From contig JBMNES010000001.1 of NCBI GenBank assembly GCA_050948905.1, positions 2,170,001-2,234,000 of the forward strand: 64,000 bases of DNA, read 5' to 3'. Under the pieces are notes generated by a model. That model was not told the origin of the DNA, searched no databases, and saw only the letters and a list, made by a program, of their open reading frames with translations. The position numbers and the translations under genes were made by a program. Shown piece after piece: positions 59,899 to 64,000 of this stretch (position 1 is its first letter; each line of letters starts with the position of its first letter). This DNA comes from DTKD01 sp050948905. GTDB taxonomy: Bacteria; Armatimonadota; UBA5829.

Positions 59899-59976
59899 AA
59901 TGCGACTCTCCGTGGCTGGTAAGCTCCTATACCATACCTTAACTTTTCGTACATCATTTTCCTCTAATTGCCGAAC

Positions 59977-60005
59977 TTGACAAGCTAACTGCGCAAGTGG
60001 ACAAT
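59977..60005 (+). promoter_or_regulatory. Candidate promoter of the cysteine desulfurase gene
   Basis: TTGACA (59977-59982), 17 bp, GACAAT. The -35 is perfect and the -10 matches four of six bases, about 57 bp before the ATG. Confidence 0.6.
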
Positions 60006-60061
60006 ATATTCGTAGAAGAACAGGAGACGCAGCGATGTGTTCTCCAGGAGGATAACACCGT

Positions 60062-61225
60062 ATGAGTGATCTTACATATCTCGACCATGCAGCCACCACG
60101 CCGCTTGATGAAGAGGTGCTGGAGGCTATGCTTCCGTATATGAAGCAAGATTACGGCAGTGCTACCACACTGTATTCAATCGGGCGCGCGGCTGGGCAGG
60201 CTGTAGAGGATGCCAGGGAGAAAGTCGCCGCTCTGATCGGCGCGCAAACAAACGAGGTCTTTTTCACCAGTGGCGGCACGGAGTCCGACAACTGGGCGGT
60301 CTTCGGGGTAGCCTCTGCTAAAGCAAAAAAAGGCAACCATATAATCACCAGCAAAATCGAACATCACGCCATCCTCGAACCGGTGCATCTTCTCGAAAAA
60401 CGCGGGGCCGCGGCCACTTATCTCGGCGTGGACGCCAACGGGTTAATCAGCCTGGATGATCTCAAGGCGGCTATTACGGACGAAACCGTTTTAATCACTA
60501 TTATGCACGCCAACAACGAGATCGGCACTATCCAACCGGTGGAAGAGATTGGACGCATCGCCCGCGAGAAGCACATCCACTTCCATACGGACACAGTGCA
60601 GACCGTAGGTCATATACCCGTCGATGTTAACGCTATAGGTTGTGACTCTCTGGCGCTTTCGGCACATAAGCTCTATGGGCCGAAGGGAATCGGGGCAATG
60701 TATATTCGCAAAGGGGCGCGAGTCGACAGATTCATGTATGGTGGCGGCCAGGAGTCCAATAAACGAGCAGGAACCCATAACGTGGCCGGAATCGTTGGTT
60801 TAGGCAAAGCAGCCGAGCTTGCAAAGGCACGAATGGCAGATGAAGCGGCAGCCACGATTAAATTGAGAGACGCCTTGATCGAAGGGATCGAATCCCGAAT
60901 CAAGGATGTAAAATTGAATGGCGACCGCGTCAAGAGGCTTCCAAACAACGTCAACTTCTCATTTGAAGGCATCGAAGGCGAGTCGATGATTCTGCTGATG
61001 GATATGAACGGAATCTGCGTCTCTTCGGGGTCAGCTTGCACATCAGGTTCTTTGGACCCGTCACATGTGCTGATGGCGTTGGGCATGAAGCACGAACAGG
61101 CGCACGGTTCGCTGCGAATGACGTTAGGCAACGACAACACGATGGCTCAAATAGAGAAGGTTCTGGACACCCTGCCGGGCATCGTCGAGCGGCTGCGTGA
61201 GATGTCGCCGATTTATAATCAATAG
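60062..61225 (+). CDS. nifS: Cysteine desulfurase, NifS/IscS family
   Basis: 387 residues. Removes sulfur from cysteine for Fe-S assembly, which the many Fe-S subunits nearby would need. PLP site: LSAHKLYGPKGIGAMYIRKG with the Schiff-base Lys. The active-site loop is CVSSGSACTSGSLDPSHVLM, with the catalytic Cys in SACTSG, a group I pattern. The N-terminus TYLDHAATTPLDEEVLEAML and the cofactor segment FTSGGTESDNWAVFG are typical. CAGGAGG precedes the ATG. No NifU or IscU scaffold gene is adjacent. Confidence 0.94.
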   Translation: MSDLTYLDHAATTPLDEEVLEAMLPYMKQDYGSATTLYSIGRAAGQAVEDAREKVAALIGAQTNEVFFTSGGTESDNWAVFGVASAKAKKGNHIITSKIEHHAILEPVHLLEKRGAAATYLGVDANGLISLDDLKAAITDETVLITIMHANNEIGTIQPVEEIGRIAREKHIHFHTDTVQTVGHIPVDVNAIGCDSLALSAHKLYGPKGIGAMYIRKGARVDRFMYGGGQESNKRAGTHNVAGIVGLGKAAELAKARMADEAAATIKLRDALIEGIESRIKDVKLNGDRVKRLPNNVNFSFEGIEGESMILLMDMNGICVSSGSACTSGSLDPSHVLMALGMKHEQAHGSLRMTLGNDNTMAQIEKVLDTLPGIVERLREMSPIYNQ

Positions 61226-61240
61226 ACAATCAAAAGCAAC

Positions 61241-61270
61241 GATCGCCGGTGCTGTGTTGCGCCGGCGATC
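61241..61270. terminator. Hairpin between nifS and the convergent thioredoxin-fold gene
   Basis: GATCGCCGG, 12-base loop, CCGGCGATC: a perfect 9-bp stem between two convergent stops. The T-rich stretch beyond it (CTTTATTTT) may help on the + strand. Confidence 0.65.
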
Positions 61271-61282
61271 GACATCATTGCT

Positions 61283-61786
61283 TTATTTTAGAGATTTACC
61301 AATAACCGAACTAACAGATTCATAGGCCGATTTACTATAAGTCTGACGTGCGATGGCTTGAATCAGCCCGTTTTTATCAATGACTACAACAGTCGGCACC
61401 TTTCCCGATACCCCATAGGTCTGCGCGGTCCTCCCGGAGAAATCCAGCATCATAGGGTCTTTGGTCTCTTTTCTAATCCTCGATTTGGCTATTCCCCGGC
61501 CGATTGATGGCACGGATTTCAGGTCAAGCAAACCTAAAATGGTAACCTTATCGGCATATTGCGCCTTTAGGGTGTCCACCCACGGCCCCATTAATCGCCC
61601 GGAATCCGTCGTGGCGACCACCAGAACCACTACTCGTTCTTTAAGATCAGGCAGTTTCCATATCTTGCCAAACTGATCTTTCATATCGAAAGCAGGAGCG
61701 CGTTCTCCTACTTCAATGGACGGCTGTGCCGCCGCAGTCGTCACGAATATGACAGCCAATGCAGCACAGGCAAGCAAAAATCGCAT
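61283..61786 (-). CDS. Exported thioredoxin-fold protein without CxxC
   Basis: 167 residues. Signal peptide MRFLLACAALAVIFVTTAAA. The mature part has the AhpC/TSA-redoxin layout: VGERAPAFDMKDQFGKIWKL, then a strand VVLVVATTDSGRLMG where the CxxC would be, and YGVSGKVPTVVVIDKNGLIQ with the cis-Pro loop. The mature protein has no Cys at all, so it cannot work as a thiol oxidoreductase. It may be a redox-inert chaperone-like or binding protein in the periplasm. The two neighbours give no hint. Confidence 0.85.
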   Translation of the reverse strand: MRFLLACAALAVIFVTTAAAQPSIEVGERAPAFDMKDQFGKIWKLPDLKERVVVLVVATTDSGRLMGPWVDTLKAQYADKVTILGLLDLKSVPSIGRGIAKSRIRKETKDPMMLDFSGRTAQTYGVSGKVPTVVVIDKNGLIQAIARQTYSKSAYESVSSVIGKSLK

Positions 61787-61899
61787 TAAAGAGACCTCCG
61801 GATCAGGTTATTAACATATATACATACGCATCAATTTGCTAATCGTTACCCGTCGCAGGCTCAAAAACTGTATAGGTTGTTTAATGGTTCACCGGCCTC

Positions 61900-62853
61900 C
61901 TAATCCTTCAAAGGCGCGATCAACGCCTCCCCGCTGCCACACGTATCAATCGTGTAGCCATCGTTTGTTGCCGGGACCAGACAAGTAAACGAATACCCCA
62001 ATTTTACGTTCCAAAGCTCATTTGGCCCGCTTATACTTAAATTCCCTTTAGTAGCAGTGACCAGATGCATGTGCTTTGCAGATTTCACCTTTATCTGCTC
62101 TCCGGTGGCCTTGATCACGCAAAAGCTGGGAAACTCCGTCAACAGCTCAGTCGCATCAGCCTGTTCGAACTCCATTCCCGCATCAAGATTCGGCGTTGCT
62201 GGTCGCTCGGCCATAATCGCCTCACACCCTTCTTTAAGGTCGAGTTTTCCCCGGCTTCGAGCGCGATTATAATCATACAGGCGATAAGTCACCTGCGATT
62301 GCTCACTGATCTCGAATGTCAGAAGCCCCGGCCCTATCGCGTGAACCATTCCGGTCGGCACGTTAAAATGATCCCCAGGTTTGATCGAATCCATACACCG
62401 TAGCGAGGACAATACTGCCTGCTCCGGCGGATCCTGAGAACAAATTAAATCGCAGAATTGCTGTTTTTGGATACCATCGGCCAGCCCGAGATACAGATAG
62501 GCATCCTCGTCGGCGTCAAGAATATACCACATCTCATCCTTATGCACATCCGGCTGCACGGGATGATTTTGAACAGACAGCTTATCTGCCGAGTCAATGG
62601 CCTTCACCACAACCGGCACGTTTACCACCGAATCGAGCAGCGATCCGGCAAGAGGCCCATTGGTGATCCTGGTAACCGTGCACAGTTCCTTGTTGTCTGG
62701 CGCTGTGGGCCAGGTGCTCACATCCCACGACTCCCCGATGGGATCAACGGACTCGACGACCCTGCGTCCGGGGATTCGAGCTAATCTTCCTCCTCCCCAC
62801 ACTTTAGGTACTGAAATTGGCTCCAATAATAATGGATAGTTGAAACCGGCCAA
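61900..62853 (-). CDS. manA: Class I mannose-6-phosphate isomerase
   Basis: 317 residues from the TTG at 62853, which follows AAAGGAGGG; an ATG frame from 62982 adds an unlikely 43-residue leader. It interconverts mannose-6-phosphate and fructose-6-phosphate. Zinc-site motifs: SVQNHPVQPDVHKDEMWYIL (His and Glu ligands) and PTGMVHAIGPGLLTFEISEQ. The N-terminus YPLLLEPISVPKVWGGGRLA and IGESWDVSTWP match bacterial short-form isomerases. It probably feeds GDP-mannose or uses mannose. Confidence 0.92.
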   Translation of the reverse strand: MAGFNYPLLLEPISVPKVWGGGRLARIPGRRVVESVDPIGESWDVSTWPTAPDNKELCTVTRITNGPLAGSLLDSVVNVPVVVKAIDSADKLSVQNHPVQPDVHKDEMWYILDADEDAYLYLGLADGIQKQQFCDLICSQDPPEQAVLSSLRCMDSIKPGDHFNVPTGMVHAIGPGLLTFEISEQSQVTYRLYDYNRARSRGKLDLKEGCEAIMAERPATPNLDAGMEFEQADATELLTEFPSFCVIKATGEQIKVKSAKHMHLVTATKGNLSISGPNELWNVKLGYSFTCLVPATNDGYTIDTCGSGEALIAPLKD

Positions 62854-63086
62854 GTGATTCCCTCCTTTTACAGCAAGTTGACATGATGATACCCGCCTGG
62901 CCGATGATCTGCAAGGCGGAATTGGGTGATTATTCCACTCATCATCGTAAGAATCACGAATAGTTGAATTGAATTTGCCCATTTAGCGGTATACATAATT
63001 GGGAACGCCCGCGCAAGGACCATCGTCAGAAATAATGGGAGTGTCGATGTGTCCGGCACTCTAGCGAGGCGGCGGAGAGAGGTGTT

Positions 63087-63467
63087 ATGCGAGAAGCGAG
63101 AATTGCCAGCCATCGATTTGGTTATACGCTCTGCGAGGGTTCCGCGATAGTCAGACCCGAGGGAGCATGTGATGAAGACAGAACCCAGGCATTGGCCAAG
63201 TTAGTAAACTCTCCCTTAATCGGTGCAAAAAACCTCATTCTTGATCTTAGTCGTGTTGGTTACGTCGAAAGTCCAGGATATAGGTGGTTGGTGCGTCAGA
63301 TGCAGCGCCTGGAGTCCGACGGGAAGCGATTAGTGCTGGTGGATGTGCCGCCTTCGGTTGAACGTGCGCTCAAACTGCTAAGATTAGACAGATATTTTCC
63401 GGTCGCCAAGGACGTAAAAGAGGCTCTGGCGGCCCTGGAGCAGTCGGAATCACCGCTGGTCAATTAA
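63087..63467 (+). CDS. STAS domain protein, anti-sigma factor antagonist type
   Basis: 126 residues. The STAS fold is plain: NLILDLSRVGYVESPGYRWL contains the phosphorylatable Ser at the start of the conserved helix (ESPG), followed by KRLVLVDVPPSVERALKLLR. The N-terminal strand region is slightly longer than in SpoIIAA. It is a candidate substrate of the two SpoIIE phosphatases at 51815 and 58714, with the HATPase kinase of a partner-switching system elsewhere. GAGAGG precedes the ATG. Confidence 0.88.
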   Translation: MREARIASHRFGYTLCEGSAIVRPEGACDEDRTQALAKLVNSPLIGAKNLILDLSRVGYVESPGYRWLVRQMQRLESDGKRLVLVDVPPSVERALKLLRLDRYFPVAKDVKEALAALEQSESPLVN

Positions 63468-63503
63468 TCCGCAGGCGATTCCGACGCGTCACATCTCTGT
63501 TTC

Positions 63504-64000
63504 TTATCGCTGAGTAAGTGAGAAGATCGAATCCGCCAGGCCCACATTTACCTGCACGTTTTTATAAGCCACGGTCCCAAGGTTCTGCCCGTCAGAGTTA
63601 TACATAGTCGAAGTAGTTGCAATAGGCAATTTGCCCGCCAGATTTTGGAAATCCGTATAGGTGTATCGCACTCGCATCTCGCCGCTGCCTCTGAACTTCT
63701 CGCGCTTCACCAGGCGAAGATTGTTGGCATTCAGCCATACATTGTCGTGACGCTTATCCTTGTCTCCGAACTTAGGCACCAGTTTGAGCAGGGTTACGCC
63801 GTTTTTATCAGTTGACACTACCGTCACGTTGTTGTCCGTCCAGAGGCTGCTGGAGACAAATCCGAAGTCGAGGGTATCCAGTCTCTTGCCCGGTTTATTC
63901 TTCACATCCTCAGTCTTTCGAATCATGGAGGCCAAAACGAGCTTCTTATAGCCATTTTGAATAAACGAGGCCTTAATGCCCTGTGCATATCCGTCCATGC
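63504..64000 (-). CDS. LolA-like outer-membrane lipoprotein-sorting protein, 5' end beyond the window
   Basis: At least 164 residues of the C-terminal part are visible; the ATG at 63998 is unlikely to be the true start because the frame reaches the window edge. The visible sequence, with VWLNANNLRLVKREKFRGSG, MRVRYTYTDFQNLAGKLPIA and the end VNVGLADSIFSLTQR, fits LolA/MucB-like beta-sheet domains (YxxF near the middle, V.V..GL.D..F). Such proteins bind lipids in the periplasm, so an outer membrane is suggested. A signal peptide would lie outside the window. Confidence 0.75.
   Translation of the reverse strand, partial: MDGYAQGIKASFIQNGYKKLVLASMIRKTEDVKNKPGKRLDTLDFGFVSSSLWTDNNVTVVSTDKNGVTLLKLVPKFGDKDKRHDNVWLNANNLRLVKREKFRGSGEMRVRYTYTDFQNLAGKLPIATTSTMYNSDGQNLGTVAYKNVQVNVGLADSIFSLTQR

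Overview
The window reads as chromosomal DNA of an anaerobic, hydrogen-metabolising bacterium with an outer membrane and hopanoid lipids, most plausibly of the Armatimonadota or a nearby phylum. This placement is an inference. It rests on stand-alone type II pseudopilin-like proteins, one with an H-X9-DG end, on a DUF6785-type membrane protein beside a GH99-like secreted protein, on DUF1015, on SpoIIE-type phosphatases, on a LolA-like protein and on the hopanoid genes. No rRNA, tRNA, CRISPR array, integrase or complete insertion sequence was seen.

Layout. 1-14.9 kb: a truncated unknown gene, a pseudopilin and TPR pair, UDP-glucose dehydrogenase with a TPR protein, a minus-strand run (membrane protein, lipoate-ligase-like protein, acidic protein, DUF1015, six-hairpin glycosidase-like protein), a YihY/BrkB protein, a secreted protein, and groESL under a consensus promoter and CIRCE operator. 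14.9-18.0 kb: a two-gene cassette of an EcoRI-type adenine methyltransferase and a DUF262-HNH nuclease, framed by palindromic intergenic repeats, followed by a minus-strand DNA-binding-like gene. 18.7-32.8 kb: thirteen genes for [FeFe] hydrogenases and their control. They begin with a perfect sigma70-type promoter and a Rex-like operator. First comes a regulatory block (DRTGG, HATPase, sensory-type hydrogenase, DRTGG, PHP, HATPase), then module 1 (2Fe-2S protein, NuoE-like, NuoF-GltD fusion, HydA), then module 2 (NuoE-like, NuoF-like, HydA). 32.8-36.2 kb: LigD and Ku for end joining. 36.2-40.1 kb: a GH99-like secreted protein and a DUF6785-type membrane protein. 40.2-43.2 kb: an EmrAB-like efflux pair. 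43.3-47.8 kb: hemL, a family 2 glycosyltransferase with ftsY, a second pseudopilin and a DUF5658 protein. 47.8-51.7 kb: hopanoid operon shc-hpnH-hpnA. 51.8-64 kb: signalling genes (PAS-GAF-SpoIIE phosphatase, LuxR-type regulator with its kinase, a second SpoIIE phosphatase, a STAS protein), yebC, cysteine desulfurase, a Cys-less thioredoxin-fold protein, mannose-6-phosphate isomerase and a truncated LolA-like gene.

How the parts fit. The hydrogenase region can interconvert H2 with NAD(P)H and reduced ferredoxin through two flavin modules of different design, one carrying a GltD-like module. The regulatory block and the Rex-like site suggest control by H2 and NADH/NAD+ ratio. The methyltransferase-nuclease cassette and its flanking repeats, and the fused bifurcation subunit with its sensory block, are the two places most likely to hold unfamiliar biology.
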